Source of the DNA: Herbaspirillum seropedicae
GTDB lineage: Bacteria; Pseudomonadota; Gammaproteobacteria; Burkholderiales; Burkholderiaceae_D
DNA length: 64,000 nucleotides
Assembly: GCF_001040945.1 (NCBI RefSeq)
Contig: NZ_CP011930.1
Span: 4,955,021-5,019,020 of the forward strand
Direction: 5' to 3'
Every line of letters starts with the position of its first letter. Position 1 is the stretch's first letter. Shown in pieces: positions 33,104 through 46,142 of the stretch. The notes below the pieces were generated by a model. That model worked only from the letters and a program-made list of their open reading frames with translations. It did not search any database and had not been told where the DNA came from. Position numbers and translations under genes: made by a program.

Positions 33104-33565
33104 TTACAACACGCCGTGGGACTGCCCCATGGCGTGTTCGATCTTGATGCACTTGTCCATGATCACCTTCAGGCCGGCCGCGCGTGCGCGCGCAGCGGCT
33201 TCTTCATGGACGATGTCGAGCTGCATCCACACGCAATCAGCACCGATGGCAATGGCCTCCTCGACCACCGGCGGAATGTCGGCCGACTTGCGGAAGCAGT
33301 CCACGATGGCAATGCGCAAGCCCTCGCCAGCCAGCGCGGCACTGGCCTGCACCAGCGAGGCGTGGCAATGCTCGCCCAAGATGGTCTGTCCGGCATACAT
33401 GGGATTGACGGCGACGATGCGATAGCCGGCCGCCTGCATGTACGCCGCCACATCGAAGCTGGCGCGCTCGGGCCGATTGGACAGGCCGACCACGGCAATG
33501 ATGGGCTTGCCGTGAACGTGCGAAGGAAGGGAGGAAGTGGACGAGGGCGCAACGGCTGAAGACAT
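33104..33565 (-). CDS. CoA-binding domain protein (YccU-like)
   Basis: The 153-aa protein has a Rossmann fold related to the CoA-binding domain of succinyl-CoA synthetase: IAVVGLSNRPERASFDVAAYMQAAGYRIVAVNP, then the strand DCVWMQLDIVHEEAAARARAAGLKVIMDKCIKIEH near the end. CAGGAG lies before the ATG at 33565. Such stand-alone proteins are widespread and of unknown function. It is 53 bases upstream of the ppk2 gene on the same strand and probably co-transcribed with it. Confidence 0.9.
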   Translation of the reverse strand: MSSAVAPSSTSSLPSHVHGKPIIAVVGLSNRPERASFDVAAYMQAAGYRIVAVNPMYAGQTILGEHCHASLVQASAALAGEGLRIAIVDCFRKSADIPPVVEEAIAIGADCVWMQLDIVHEEAAARARAAGLKVIMDKCIKIEHAMGQSHGVL

Positions 33566-33850
33566 GTCTGCTCCTGCTGTGATGGGCAAATGCACTAAAT
33601 GATTTACACCAGCGGATGAACCTCGCACTGGCGTGTCGAAGGATGCACTTTACCCGATCAGCGCGAAGGCGGCAGGCGCGCACGCAGTTCGGTTGATGCA
33701 GATTAATGATGAGCTGCGCCGCAGCTTGGCCTTGGTCGTGCGCGGGTCAGCCTTTGTCATCAGATGCGTGGCCAGCCAGTGATGCGCGGACTGCACTGCT
33801 GCTCCATCACCGCTTCATCGCTGCCGCTGCGACCCGCACGGACAAGAAAA
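33566..33850. other. Intergenic gap, no gene seen
   Basis: This stretch between the CoA-binding gene and the atp terminator shows no plausible reading frame, repeat or RNA gene. It should contain the promoter of the CoA-binding/ppk2 pair. Confidence 0.5.
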
Positions 33851-33870
33851 AAGGCAGCCGAGGCTGCCTT
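33851..33870 (-). terminator. Terminator of the atp operon
   Basis: The perfect stem AAGGCAGCC/GGCTGCCTT has a two-base loop and six T residues after it on the minus strand, 47 bases past atpC. Confidence 0.9.
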
Positions 33871-33917
33871 TTGATTTACTGCTATCGTCCCTGCCGAGGC
33901 AAGGACACGCCGAGCGA

Positions 33918-34340
33918 TCAGCGCTTCTGACGCAACTTCTGGATCGCTGCCAGCTGTGCCACGGCGGCGGCCAGTTCGGCCTGGGCTGCGGCGTGGTCGA
34001 TCTTGGAGTCGCGGTTGACCAGCGCTTCCTCGGCCAGACGCTTGGCTTCAGCAGCCTTGGCTTCGTCCAGGTCGGCACCACGGATGGCGGTGTCGGCCAG
34101 CACGGTCACGGCGTCGGGCTGCACTTCCAAGAGGCCGCCGGCCACGAACACGAATTCCTCGTGCGCCTGACCCGGGACCTTGATACGGACAGCACCTGGC
34201 TTGATGCGCGTGATCAGCGGGGTGTGACGGGGATAGATACCCAGTTCACCCGCTTCGCCCGGCAACGCGACGAATTCAGCCTCGCCGGAGAAGATTTCCT
34301 CTTCCGCCGAGACCACGTCCACGTGAATAGTATGTGCCAT
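33918..34340 (-). CDS. atpC: ATP synthase epsilon subunit
   Basis: The 140-aa F1 central-stalk subunit couples rotation and can inhibit ATP hydrolysis. It has an N-terminal beta-sandwich ([39 protein letters not shown] cut across the typical LPG-GELGI block) and a two-helix C-terminal domain. The ATG at 34340 fits the family; the frame is open 16 codons more without homology. It is the last gene of the atp operon, followed by a strong terminator. Confidence 0.98.
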   Translation of the reverse strand: MAHTIHVDVVSAEEEIFSGEAEFVALPGEAGELGIYPRHTPLITRIKPGAVRIKVPGQAHEEFVFVAGGLLEVQPDAVTVLADTAIRGADLDEAKAAEAKRLAEEALVNRDSKIDHAAAQAELAAAVAQLAAIQKLRQKR

Positions 34341-34461
34341 GTCGTTTCCTAGTCGATTGACCGCCCCTGCGAACAGGGGCGGCGCCAATGAATCAATGAT
34401 TACTTACCTGCCATGGTCAGCTCCGGTGCTGCACCGGATATCGACCACGGCGTGGTCAGTC

Positions 34462-35886
<1,425 letters not shown>

Positions 35887-35919
35887 TTAAATTCTGTTTC
35901 GCTGCGCTACGCCAGCTGA

Positions 35920-36792
35920 TCAGCCGACCGCAGCCGCACCGGCGACGATTTCCGACAGCTCTTTGGTAATCGCGGCCTGACGAGTCTTGTTGTAGACCAA
36001 CTTCAACTCGCCGATCACGCTACCTGCGTTGTCGCTGGCGGCCTTCATCGCGACCATGCGCGCCGATTGCTCGGAGGCCATGTTCTCGGCGACGGCTTGA
36101 TAGATCAGCGCTTCGACGTAACGCACCAGCAGTTCGTCCACCACGGATTGCACATCGGGCTCATAGATGTAGTCCCAGGAGTGCGCACCCTCGTCAGCCT
36201 TGAGCTTGTCGCTGGTCAGCGGCAGCAGCTGCTGCAGGGTGGCTTCCTGCTTCATCGTGTTGATGAACTTGGTGTACACCAGGTACACCGCGTCCAGCTT
36301 GCCTTCCTGGTAAGCGTCGAGCAGCACCTTGACGGGGCCGATCAGCTTTTCCAGGTGCGGCGTATCACCCAGTTGCGTCACGTTGGCGGCCACACGGGCG
36401 CCGATGCGATTCAGAAAACCCAGACCCTTGTTGCCAATGGCGACGGTCTCGATAGCCTTGCCCTCGCCTTCCAGTTCACGGAACTTGTTGGTCAACAGGC
36501 GCAGCGAGTTGGTGTTCATGCCGCCGCACAGACCCTTGTCGGTCGTGACGACGATGAAACCAACGCGCTTGGCCGTATCCTGCTGGACCATGAACGGGTG
36601 CACGTACTCCGGATTGGCCTGCGACAGGTTGGCCGCAATGTTGCGGATCTTGTCGCTGTACGGGCGGGCTGCGTGCATCCGGTCCTGCGCCTTGCGCATT
36701 TTGGATGCCGCGACCATTTCCATCGCCTTGGTGATCTTCTTCGTATTTTCTACGCTCTTGATCTTGCCACGTATCTCTTTACCTGTAGCCAT
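35920..36792 (-). CDS. atpG: ATP synthase gamma subunit
   Basis: The 290-aa rotating central shaft of F1 begins [36 protein letters not shown] and ends with the second long helix [15 protein letters not shown], both near invariant. The middle [11 protein letters not shown] is the Rossmann-like part. It lies 30 bases after atpA. Confidence 0.99.
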   Translation of the reverse strand: MATGKEIRGKIKSVENTKKITKAMEMVAASKMRKAQDRMHAARPYSDKIRNIAANLSQANPEYVHPFMVQQDTAKRVGFIVVTTDKGLCGGMNTNSLRLLTNKFRELEGEGKAIETVAIGNKGLGFLNRIGARVAANVTQLGDTPHLEKLIGPVKVLLDAYQEGKLDAVYLVYTKFINTMKQEATLQQLLPLTSDKLKADEGAHSWDYIYEPDVQSVVDELLVRYVEALIYQAVAENMASEQSARMVAMKAASDNAGSVIGELKLVYNKTRQAAITKELSEIVAGAAAVG

Positions 36793-36822
36793 GAGTAAGA
36801 CTCCTTATAGCTTCAGTAAGAA

Positions 36823-38364
36823 TTAGTACGCGCCGGATTTCTTGAAGTCAGCGATGGCGGCTGCCAGGGCTGCCTCAGCATCCTTATCCAGTTGCTTGGT
36901 GTCTTCGATCTTCTTGAGCAGCTCAGCGTGGCTGGTCTTCATGAAGTTGTGCAGAGCCGACTCGAAGGCCAGGATCTTCTTCACTTCGACGTCGTCCATG
37001 TAGCCCTTGTTGACGGCGAACAGGGTCACGGCCATGATCGAGATCGATTGCGGGGTGTACTGAGCCTGCTTCAGCAGTTCGGTCACGCGCGCACCGCGGT
37101 CCAGCTGCTTGCGGGTGGCTTCGTCCAGGTCGGAAGCGAACTGCGCGAAGGCAGCCAGTTCACGGTACTGCGCCAGGTCGGTACGGATACCGCCGGACAG
37201 GCCCTTGATGACCTTGGTCTGGGCAGCGCCACCGACGCGCGACACCGAGATACCGGCGTTGATCGCAGGACGGATACCGGCGTTGAACAGCGAAGTTTCC
37301 AGGAAGATCTGACCGTCGGTGATCGAGATCACGTTGGTCGGAACGAAGGCCGACACGTCACCCGCCTGGGTTTCGATGATCGGCAGTGCGGTCAGGGAAC
37401 CGGTCTGGCCCTTGACTTCGCCGTTGGTGAACTTCTCGACGTAGTCGGCGTTCACGCGGGCAGCACGTTCCAGCAGACGGCTGTGCAGGTAGAACACGTC
37501 GCCAGGATAGGCTTCACGGCCCGGCGGACGGCGCAGCAGCAGCGAGACCTGACGGTAGGCCACGGCTTGCTTGGACAGGTCGTCATAGACGATCAGGGCG
37601 TCTTGACCGCGATCGCGGAAGTATTCACCCATGGCGCAACCCGAGTAGGCCGACACGTATTGCATCGCGGCCGATTCGGAGGCGGTCGCGGCCACGACGA
37701 TGGTGTATTCCATCGCGCCGTGCGCTTCCAGTGCGCGCACCACGTTCTTGACCGACGACGCCTTCTGGCCGATCGCAACGTAGATGCAGGTCATGTTCTG
37801 ACCCTTTTGATTGATGATGGCGTCGATCGCAACAGCGGTCTTGCCGGTCTGGCGGTCACCGATGATCAGCTCGCGCTGGCCACGGCCGACGGGCACCATG
37901 GAGTCGATCGACTTCAGGCCAGTCTGCATCGGTTGCGACACGGACTGACGGGCGATCACGCCCGGGGCGATCTTTTCGATCGGGGCGGTCAGCTTGGCGT
38001 TGATCGGACCCTTGCCGTCGATCGGCTGGCCCAGTGCGTTGACGACACGACCCTTCAGTTCAGGACCGATCGGCACTTCCAGGATACGGCCGGTGCACTT
38101 GACGACGTCGCCTTCGGAAATGTGTTCGTATTCGCCCAGGATAACGGCGCCCACCGAGTCACGCTCCAGGTTCAGCGCCAGGCCGAAGGTGTTGCCCGGG
38201 AATTCCAGCATCTCACCTTGCATCACGTCGGACAGACCATGGATACGGCAGATACCGTCGGACACGGAAATGACCGTGCCCTGATTGCGAATCTCAGCGG
38301 TATCGCCAAGGCCTTGGATCCGGCTCTTGATCAGCTCGCTGATTTCAGATGCGTTGAGTTGCAT
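36823..38364 (-). CDS. atpA: ATP synthase alpha subunit
   Basis: The 513-aa non-catalytic F1 subunit alternates with beta. It begins [17 protein letters not shown], has P-loop [15 protein letters not shown] and the arginine-finger region [11 protein letters not shown]. The length equals that of E. coli (513). It lies 45 bases after atpH. Confidence 0.99.
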   Translation of the reverse strand: MQLNASEISELIKSRIQGLGDTAEIRNQGTVISVSDGICRIHGLSDVMQGEMLEFPGNTFGLALNLERDSVGAVILGEYEHISEGDVVKCTGRILEVPIGPELKGRVVNALGQPIDGKGPINAKLTAPIEKIAPGVIARQSVSQPMQTGLKSIDSMVPVGRGQRELIIGDRQTGKTAVAIDAIINQKGQNMTCIYVAIGQKASSVKNVVRALEAHGAMEYTIVVAATASESAAMQYVSAYSGCAMGEYFRDRGQDALIVYDDLSKQAVAYRQVSLLLRRPPGREAYPGDVFYLHSRLLERAARVNADYVEKFTNGEVKGQTGSLTALPIIETQAGDVSAFVPTNVISITDGQIFLETSLFNAGIRPAINAGISVSRVGGAAQTKVIKGLSGGIRTDLAQYRELAAFAQFASDLDEATRKQLDRGARVTELLKQAQYTPQSISIMAVTLFAVNKGYMDDVEVKKILAFESALHNFMKTSHAELLKKIEDTKQLDKDAEAALAAAIADFKKSGAY

Positions 38365-38409
38365 ACTAACTCCTAAAAATTGTTCTTTCGCTTAGCCAGC
38401 CAGAGGCAC

Positions 38410-38943
38410 TTACGCGGCCAGAGCAGCTTGCAGCTGCTGCAGCTTCGCGCGCACGGAGGTATCGAACACTTCGTCGCCGACCACGACGCGCACACCGCCA
38501 ATCAAGCTGCTGTCGACCGTCACGGAGGGGTTCAGCTTGCGGCCGAACTTCTTCTCCAGTGCCGAGACCACATCCTTGACCTGGGCGTCGCTGAGCTCGA
38601 AGGCGCTGACGATGTTGGCATCGGCCGAACCTTCCGACGTGTTCTTGAGCACGTGGAATTGTTGGGCGATTTCCGGCAGCAGCACCAGACGGCCATTGTC
38701 GACCAGCGTCTTGACGAAATTGGTCGCCTCGATGGACAGCGGGGTCTTCACGGCGGCGGCAAACACTTCTGCCAGCTTGTCATGCGATACGGAAGGATTC
38801 TGCGCCAGCGCCTGCACCTCGGGATGCGCCGCCACCTGGGCCATCTCGTCGACGAGATCGGACCAGGCTGCCAGGCTGCCTGCCTTGGCCACACGGAACA
38901 AGGCTTCGGCGTAAGGACGAGCGATCGTTGCGAGTTCGGCCAT
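38410..38943 (-). CDS. atpH: ATP synthase delta subunit
   Basis: The 177-aa peripheral-stalk cap links b subunits to the top of F1. It begins [20 protein letters not shown] and ends with the [24 protein letters not shown] motif. It starts one base after the atpF stop, so it is coupled. Confidence 0.98.
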   Translation of the reverse strand: MAELATIARPYAEALFRVAKAGSLAAWSDLVDEMAQVAAHPEVQALAQNPSVSHDKLAEVFAAAVKTPLSIEATNFVKTLVDNGRLVLLPEIAQQFHVLKNTSEGSADANIVSAFELSDAQVKDVVSALEKKFGRKLNPSVTVDSSLIGGVRVVVGDEVFDTSVRAKLQQLQAALAA

Positions 38944-38944
38944 A

Positions 38945-39415
38945 TTACAGCTCTGTCTTCAGTTGATTCAGCAAGTCGGCGTGGGCAGCCGCATTCACTT
39001 CGCGCTTGAGGATCTGTTCCGCGCCCTTGACGGCGAGCGTTGCGACCTGGCCGCGCAGTTCTTCACGCGCCTGGTTCACTTGCTGTTGGGCGTCAGCACG
39101 GGCGTTGGCGACGATGCGGGCCGCTTCTTCAGCAGCCGTCTTCTTCGCTTCTTCGATGATCAGCTGAGCGCGCTTCTCGGCTTCGCCGATGCGCTTCTGG
39201 CCTTCATCACGCGCCGATGCCAGTTCGCCCTGGATGCGCTTTTCGGCGGCGGCCAGATCGGCCTTGCCACGGTCGGCCGCTGCCAGCCCGTCCGCAATCT
39301 TCTTGGCGCGTTCGTCGAGCGCCTTGATCAACGGCGGCCACACGAATTTCATCGTGAAGCCGGCGAGGATGAAGAAGACCACGAACTGTGCAATCAATGT
39401 TGCATTTAAGTTCAC
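38945..39415 (-). CDS. atpF: ATP synthase b subunit
   Basis: The 156-aa peripheral stalk subunit is one N-terminal membrane helix ([20 protein letters not shown]) followed by a long charged, alanine-rich helix that dimerises and reaches F1. It has the same length as E. coli b (156). It lies 74 bases after atpE. Confidence 0.98.
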   Translation of the reverse strand: MNLNATLIAQFVVFFILAGFTMKFVWPPLIKALDERAKKIADGLAAADRGKADLAAAEKRIQGELASARDEGQKRIGEAEKRAQLIIEEAKKTAAEEAARIVANARADAQQQVNQAREELRGQVATLAVKGAEQILKREVNAAAHADLLNQLKTEL

Positions 39416-39489
39416 GGTAATTTCCTTCTCAGAATAACGAGTGCCGGAACCAATCGTCCGGCAGATGAGAATCGGCTATGAAGCGCGAA

Positions 39490-40973
<1,484 letters not shown>

Positions 40974-41037
40974 ATCTATCCAATATCGTGCATGCGCCGC
41001 ACTCTTTACGAGCAGACGGCAGCTTAAAAGCCCGGCG

Positions 41038-41067
41038 ATTATAAAGGTTCGTTTTCTGGTAAGTCAA
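41038..41067 (-). promoter_or_regulatory. Sigma-70 promoter of the atp operon
   Basis: On the minus strand, -35 TTGACT (41062-41067) and -10 TATAAT (41038-41043) are separated by 18 bases. Transcription would begin near 41031, about 58 bases before atpI. This is one of the best promoter matches in the window. Confidence 0.85.
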
Positions 41068-41532
41068 ACCTTTTGCAGCCAGATCAAGGCCTTATCTCAG
41101 GCACTTGCGGGGCATTTGTGGCAAATAAGCCGCCAGTTTGATTTTTTGCAGTGCAGCAGAAAATGGGGCTGCTACGCGCCTGACCTGCACCGCTTTCATC
41201 CGCTCATCCGATGAGACAGGCGCAGGCCAACCCGGGACGGAGATGAAAAAATACTCAGTTGGAGTAAACGTTTTCTGAACAGGCGCCAATTTAATCAAAA
41301 AGAGTCGCAAGCGCCAGAAAAATATCCCGCAAATTCAAGGATTTACGCCCGCCGCTGCGGCGCTCGCAATCCAACCGAGGACGAACTGACATTTTGTCAG
41401 GAAAGCGCCTGTCGTCTGACAACTAGACTCGCTTTTGGAAAGAATTGCTGCAGCACAGCGAAACCGGATCAAAAATGAGCCGCCCATCTGGGCAGGTCCT
41501 GCGCAGGCTCGCCCTGCCGTAGAACTACGGCG
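41068..41532. other. Gene-free gap upstream of atp promoter
   Basis: No convincing gene is seen between the atp promoter and the end of the LuxR-type gene. A small inverted repeat, CTGACATTTTGTCAG, lies at 41386-41400, and the region is less GC-rich than its flanks around 41230-41340. A terminator with a clear T-run for the LuxR-type gene was not found. Confidence 0.5.
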
Positions 41533-42990
41533 TCAGATCAGCCCCAGGCTCAAGCCCTTCAGGGTGGCCGCTGCGCGGGTGGAACACTGGAGCTTGCGGA
41601 AGATGCTCTCGACATGGGTGCGCACGGTGGACGGGCTGATCTGCATGGCGCGGGCAGCTTCCTTGTTGCTCTCGCCCAGGCTGATGCGGCGCAATACCTC
41701 GGCCTCGCGTTCGGAGAGCAAGCGCCTGGGCAGCGACGGCATCGCCCCACCCTGTCCGGCCGCAGCCGCCACGACCCACTGGACCGCCTGGGGGTCGAAC
41801 AGCCCGGCCTGGGCGTCGGCCTGCAATTGCTGGCATGCATCGGGCTCGCTCATGGCGCCGCGCCAGGGCCGCGGCGCGCACAAGGCGGCCAGGGCCGCCG
41901 CTGCTGCGAGCAGGCGCGCGGGCATCGCCAGGCTGTCACGGTCGAGATTGCGGAAATAACCACTGCCGTCGAGACGCTCATAGAGGCGGGAGGCGAGCTC
42001 GGCCTCATCGCGCAGGGCCGGAATCAGTGCGCCGGCGCGGGCGGTCCAATAGGGCGCCAGGCGGATACGTTCCCAGTCGGCGGCACTGGGCCGTCCCGGC
42101 CGCTCCCAGATGGTGTTGGAGACCGAGGCGCGACCAATGCCGTGCAACAGCGCGGCCCGTTCCAGCCGCTGCCCTTGTTCTGGGTCCAGGCCGGCCAGGG
42201 CGGCTGCGCGCACTGCCAGCTCGGCGACACGGCGCGAGTAGCCGGTCAACCAGGGCAGCTTCAATTCAATCAGTTCGGCCACGATGCTCAGCGCCACCGG
42301 ATGCGCCGGCAGGTCTGCATCGATATCGCCGCCCTGCTCCAGCGCGGCCAGCAGCGCTGGCGCATGCGCCACGGCCAGCTGGGCCATGGCGTTGGGATAC
42401 TTGACCCCGCCCAGTTGCAAGATCATCTGACAAGCCGCCGCAACGGGATGGGTGCGCGAGAGGATTTCCAGGTCGCCGGCCAGGCTGGTGAGATAGACCA
42501 CCGGCGGAATCGCTTCGTGCGTGAGCTGGCGCGGCGCACCACTGCCGTCGTAGTGTTCCCAGACATGGCGCAGGCCGATCTCCACCGGGCCGGGCAGCCC
42601 CAGCAGGGCGGCCACCTCGCCGGCCACTTCGCAATGGATATGCGCCAGCGGCGCGATATTGGCGAAGTTCAACGGATGCCCCTCCGGCAAACCCTGGCGC
42701 AACATGGCCTCGCGCCCACCGACATCGTCTCCCAGGAGCGTGGCGAAACCGGCGGCGTTGGCCGTGCATCCCGACCAGCGCAGCAAGGACACCAGCGCCG
42801 CATGCCTGGCGGTGGATTCGTCGGCGCCCTGCAGTTGCGCCAGCCGCACCGCCAGACGCGCCGCTCGCACGGACTGGTCGGGCGGCTGCCCCATGCTCAG
42901 GTCGCCAGCCAGCGCCAGCGCGCGCACGGCCACCTGGGCGGGAACAGTGGGCGAGGAAACAGGGGCGGCAGGGTGAATGGCGTCGGGCAT
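41533..42990 (-). CDS. LuxR-type regulator with degenerate HD-GYP-like domains
   Basis: The 485-aa protein ends in a LuxR/NarL helix-turn-helix (423-485: LSEREAEVLRRISLGESNKEAARAMQISPSTVRTHVESIFRKL). The rest holds two HD-GYP-like segments: YDGSGAP at 147-153 and LDGSGYF at 340-346, each in the place of the HD-GYP 'DGSGYP' block. The expected HD dyad reads HG (LLHGIG, 281-286), so metal-dependent phosphodiesterase activity is doubtful and the region may be a ligand sensor. It is divergent from a secreted hydrolase gene, with a palindrome between them. Confidence 0.82.
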   Translation of the reverse strand: MPDAIHPAAPVSSPTVPAQVAVRALALAGDLSMGQPPDQSVRAARLAVRLAQLQGADESTARHAALVSLLRWSGCTANAAGFATLLGDDVGGREAMLRQGLPEGHPLNFANIAPLAHIHCEVAGEVAALLGLPGPVEIGLRHVWEHYDGSGAPRQLTHEAIPPVVYLTSLAGDLEILSRTHPVAAACQMILQLGGVKYPNAMAQLAVAHAPALLAALEQGGDIDADLPAHPVALSIVAELIELKLPWLTGYSRRVAELAVRAAALAGLDPEQGQRLERAALLHGIGRASVSNTIWERPGRPSAADWERIRLAPYWTARAGALIPALRDEAELASRLYERLDGSGYFRNLDRDSLAMPARLLAAAAALAALCAPRPWRGAMSEPDACQQLQADAQAGLFDPQAVQWVVAAAAGQGGAMPSLPRRLLSEREAEVLRRISLGESNKEAARAMQISPSTVRTHVESIFRKLQCSTRAAATLKGLSLGLI

Positions 42991-43101
42991 CCCGACACTT
43001 TAGCGGTAAGCGGCACGCACGGGCAATCAACCATTCGTGTAACTGGGCGGGCCCGGTGCGCTCGACCACAATGCGCGCACATCCAGCCCGCCACAAGCGG
43101 G

Positions 43102-43117
43102 TCGGTCAATTGACCGA
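43102..43117. promoter_or_regulatory. Perfect 16-bp palindrome, candidate LuxR-type operator
   Basis: TCGGTCAATTGACCGA lies between the LuxR-type regulator and the hydrolase. A -10-like TATACT at 43141-43146 puts the hydrolase start near 43153, so the palindrome is centred about 43 bases upstream. That is where class II activators such as LuxR bind, replacing a poor -35. Confidence 0.6.
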
Positions 43118-43208
43118 TACCGGGGCCGGATGCCCATTCCTATACTGGCCTGGCTGACATCAACAAGGTCACAGGACACCCCCTCATCACTTCCAACAGG
43201 AGCACATC

Positions 43209-43994
43209 ATGCAAGCATCGTCCCGCCTCTTCAACCTCAAGACCGCCCTGGGCGCACTGGCCGTCGCGGCCGCCTTCAGCGCCGCCGGCCCCGCCAGCGC
43301 AGCACCGGCCGAGCAAGCCTCGGTGGTGATCGTGCACGGCGCCTTCGCCGATGGCTCCGACTGGGCCAAGGTGATCCCCCTGCTGCAAGCCAAGGGCGTC
43401 AAGGTCACCGCCGTCCAGAATCCGCTGACCTCGCTGGCCGATGATGTGGCCGCCGCGCGTCGCGCCATCGACAACCAGCCCGGCAAGGTCGTGCTGGTCG
43501 GCCACTCCTGGGGCGGCACGGTAATTACCGAAGCTGGCAACCATGACAAGGTCGCCAGCCTGGTCTACGTGGCCGCCTTCGCTCCGGATGCGGGCCAGGC
43601 CACTGGCGACCTGGGCAAGGATCTGCCGGTGCCGCCGGGCATCGCCAAGCTGTCGGTGGACAAGGCCGGTTTCGCCAGCCTGCCGCCGGCTGCGCTGGCC
43701 GCCGATTTCGCCCAGGACGTGCCGGCCAAGCAGGCCGCCGTGATGGCGGCCACGCAAGGTCCGATCGCCATGAAGGCCTTTGGCGACAAGGTGGAAACGG
43801 CGGCCTGGAAGACCCGTCCGAGCTGGTACATCGTCAGCACCAAGGACCGCATGATCCAGCCCGCGCTGGAGCGCGCCTTCGCCAAGCAGATCAACGCCAA
43901 GACCACCGAACTGCCGGCCAGCCACGTGCCGCAGCAATCGCGTCCGGCTGACGTGGCCAAGGTGATCCTGGAAGCCGTGGCGGCGAGCAAGTAA
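43209..43994 (+). CDS. Secreted alpha/beta hydrolase
   Basis: The 261-aa protein has a signal peptide (1 to about 31, ending PASAAPA) followed by an alpha/beta hydrolase: oxyanion region VHGAFADGSDW, nucleophile elbow GHSWGG, and a late His in the segment PASHVPQQSRP. The family includes esterases and so-called non-heme haloperoxidases; the substrate is unknown. CAGGAG precedes the ATG. It is probably controlled by the divergent LuxR-type protein. Periplasmic export is unusual for this subfamily, whose members are often cytoplasmic. Confidence 0.88.
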   Translation: MQASSRLFNLKTALGALAVAAAFSAAGPASAAPAEQASVVIVHGAFADGSDWAKVIPLLQAKGVKVTAVQNPLTSLADDVAAARRAIDNQPGKVVLVGHSWGGTVITEAGNHDKVASLVYVAAFAPDAGQATGDLGKDLPVPPGIAKLSVDKAGFASLPPAALAADFAQDVPAKQAAVMAATQGPIAMKAFGDKVETAAWKTRPSWYIVSTKDRMIQPALERAFAKQINAKTTELPASHVPQQSRPADVAKVILEAVAASK

Positions 43995-44038
43995 GCCTGC
44001 TCGCAGGCTCTGCGGACGCTACCGCGTCCCTGTCCTGT

Positions 44039-44977
44039 CTAGAGGCCAGGCGTCGGCGTGCCCGACGCCTGGCCCGGCCCATCCCGCAGCGATGGCGCGT
44101 GCAGGCAGCGCTCCAAGGCTTCTTCCCAGGTCGGCAGTGAAAGGGAAAACGTCCGCCTCAGCAGCCCGGTATCGAGGCGCGAATTGCGCGGCCGCTGCGC
44201 GATGGCGGGATAGGCATCGCTGGCGATGGGCCGCACCAGGGCCGGGTCCAGCAGCGCGGTCTCGCCCTGCGCGCGCAGCAATTGCAGGATGCGTTGCGCG
44301 AATCCGTGCCAGGAGGTGGCGCCGCCGGCGCTCAGATGATAAAGACCGGTGGTATCACGCACGCTCTGCTGTGCATCCGCGCCATGCGCCAGCATGCGCG
44401 CCAGGGTATCGGCAATGGTATGCGTCCAGGTAGGCGCGCCGATCTGGTCGTCCACCACGGTCAGATATTCCCGCTCACCGGCGAGACGCCACATCGTCTT
44501 GAGGAAGTTGCTACCGTAGCATCCATACACCCAACTGGTACGCAAGATCCAGTAGGCATCACAATGCGCGGCGATGCCCTGTTCGCCCGCCAGCTTCGTG
44601 CGGCCATAGACGTTGAGCGGGCCGGTGGGATCGGTCTCGACGTAGGGCCGCGCCGACTTTCCGTCGAAGACATAATCCGTTGAAAAATGCACCAGCGGCG
44701 CGCCCAGCATCTGCGCTTGCTGCGCCAGGATCATGGGGGCAAGGGCGTTGACCGCCTCCGCCCGCGCCACATCGGACTCGGCCTTGTCCACCGCAGTATA
44801 GGCGGCGGCATTGACGATCAACCCCGGACGCGCCTGCTGGAGAAAAGACTGCAGCGCCTGCCGGTCGGCAAGATCGAGTTCACGACTGGAAGGGGCCAGC
44901 AGCTCGCCATGACGCGCCAGCATGGGCTGCAATACCTGCCCCAGCTGTCCCGACGCCCCCGTAAGTAGAATCCTCAT
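44039..44977 (-). CDS. rmlD: dTDP-4-dehydrorhamnose reductase
   Basis: The 312-aa extended SDR has TGASGQLGQVL at the N-terminus, STDYVFDGK and YGRTKLAGE (catalytic Tyr/Lys). It reduces dTDP-4-keto-L-rhamnose to dTDP-L-rhamnose. The other rhamnose genes (rmlA, B, C) are not in the window, so this is either a displaced member or a second copy. AGAGGG precedes the ATG at 44977. Its 3' end carries a GC-rich hairpin (44046-44071) facing the hydrolase gene. Confidence 0.9.
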   Translation of the reverse strand: MRILLTGASGQLGQVLQPMLARHGELLAPSSRELDLADRQALQSFLQQARPGLIVNAAAYTAVDKAESDVARAEAVNALAPMILAQQAQMLGAPLVHFSTDYVFDGKSARPYVETDPTGPLNVYGRTKLAGEQGIAAHCDAYWILRTSWVYGCYGSNFLKTMWRLAGEREYLTVVDDQIGAPTWTHTIADTLARMLAHGADAQQSVRDTTGLYHLSAGGATSWHGFAQRILQLLRAQGETALLDPALVRPIASDAYPAIAQRPRNSRLDTGLLRRTFSLSLPTWEEALERCLHAPSLRDGPGQASGTPTPGL

Positions 44978-45155
44978 GCGAAACCCTCTGCCGCACAGCG
45001 CAGCCGTTCTTTGAATGAATGGTCGACAGGGATGGATCCGTCCTTGCACGGACCAGGGATCACCCGAGCCATGACGCTATCACAAGCGCCCATGCCGACA
45101 CCCCAGGCTGGCTCGATAGTGCGCCACAAAGTAACGCGCCGACGTGTCCGTCCCA

Positions 45156-46076
45156 TCAATGCCGTCCGGCTGCCCGCGCAATGAGGGCGTTGAGAAAGGC
45201 CCTTGCTGCATCGGGCAAGGTGCGTCCCGCCAGGGACTGGATTTCCAGTTGCAGCGTATTCATGTCCTTGTCGCGGATGGGCAGCGCCGCCAGCTTCCCC
45301 TCGCGCACCAGCTTGCGGATCGGCAAGGCTGCAGAAAAACCGATGCCCTGGCCGGCCATCACGAAACATAGCAATGCGCTGATGGAGTCGGCCGCCAGCG
45401 TGGGTTCCAGCAAGACATTGCGGCGGCTGCAGCACGCATCGATGAGGCGGCGCATGGTGATGGTCTTCTTGGGCATCGCCAGAGGATAGGGCGCCAGTTC
45501 GGACAGGCTGACCTGCTTGCGATGGGCCAGTTCATGCGCTGGATGCATGACGGCCAGGATGGGTGCGCGCTGGGCAAACTCGACCTTGATGTCGGCGTCA
45601 GGCGCCATCGTGAAGGTCAGTCCCAGATCGACCGCGCCTTCGCGTATCTGCTGGGCCACGTGCATCGCATTGCCCACCGAGAGCTGAAAGCGGATGCCTT
45701 TGTGCTGACGGCAGAACTGCTCAATGGTGGCTGGCACGAATTCCAGCGCGAAGCCCTCGGTGCAGGCCAGCTTGACCTCGCCGCGCCGCAATCCCTTGAG
45801 CGCCGCCAGTTCATTGCCGATGCGCTCGGCCTCGAGCTGCATGCGCAAGGCATGCGCGGCCAGCAGCTCGCCAGCGGCATTGGGCCGCATGCCGCGCGCC
45901 ACGCGTTCGAACAGGGGCGTGTCCAGTTCCGCTTCGAGCCGCGCGATCTGGCGACTGATGGCCGACGAGGCCACATTGAGCGTATTGGCCGCCTCGGTGA
46001 TGGAACCGCGCCGCACCACCTCGAGGAAGTAACGCACCGCAGTCTCCTGCAGCACGCGGGTGTGAATGGTAGACAT
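45156..46076 (-). CDS. LysR family regulator of the amidase operon
   Basis: The protein has 306 aa from the ATG at 46076 (MSTIHTRVLQETAVRYFLEVV). The helix-turn-helix is SITEAANTLNVASSAISRQIARLEAELDTPLFERV. An upstream TTG at 46157 would overlap the operator palindrome and is less likely. It is divergent from the MFS/amidase/RidA/oxidase operon, the classic LysR arrangement, with a T-N11-A palindrome between them. The inducer is probably the transported amide or the derived amino acid. Confidence 0.9.
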   Translation of the reverse strand: MSTIHTRVLQETAVRYFLEVVRRGSITEAANTLNVASSAISRQIARLEAELDTPLFERVARGMRPNAAGELLAAHALRMQLEAERIGNELAALKGLRRGEVKLACTEGFALEFVPATIEQFCRQHKGIRFQLSVGNAMHVAQQIREGAVDLGLTFTMAPDADIKVEFAQRAPILAVMHPAHELAHRKQVSLSELAPYPLAMPKKTITMRRLIDACCSRRNVLLEPTLAADSISALLCFVMAGQGIGFSAALPIRKLVREGKLAALPIRDKDMNTLQLEIQSLAGRTLPDAARAFLNALIARAAGRH

Positions 46077-46142
46077 GGCGGCATTGTAGAACTCATCGCC
46101 GCTCTCGGCATAGCTGCGCAGCGGGATGAGGCGCGGAACGGT

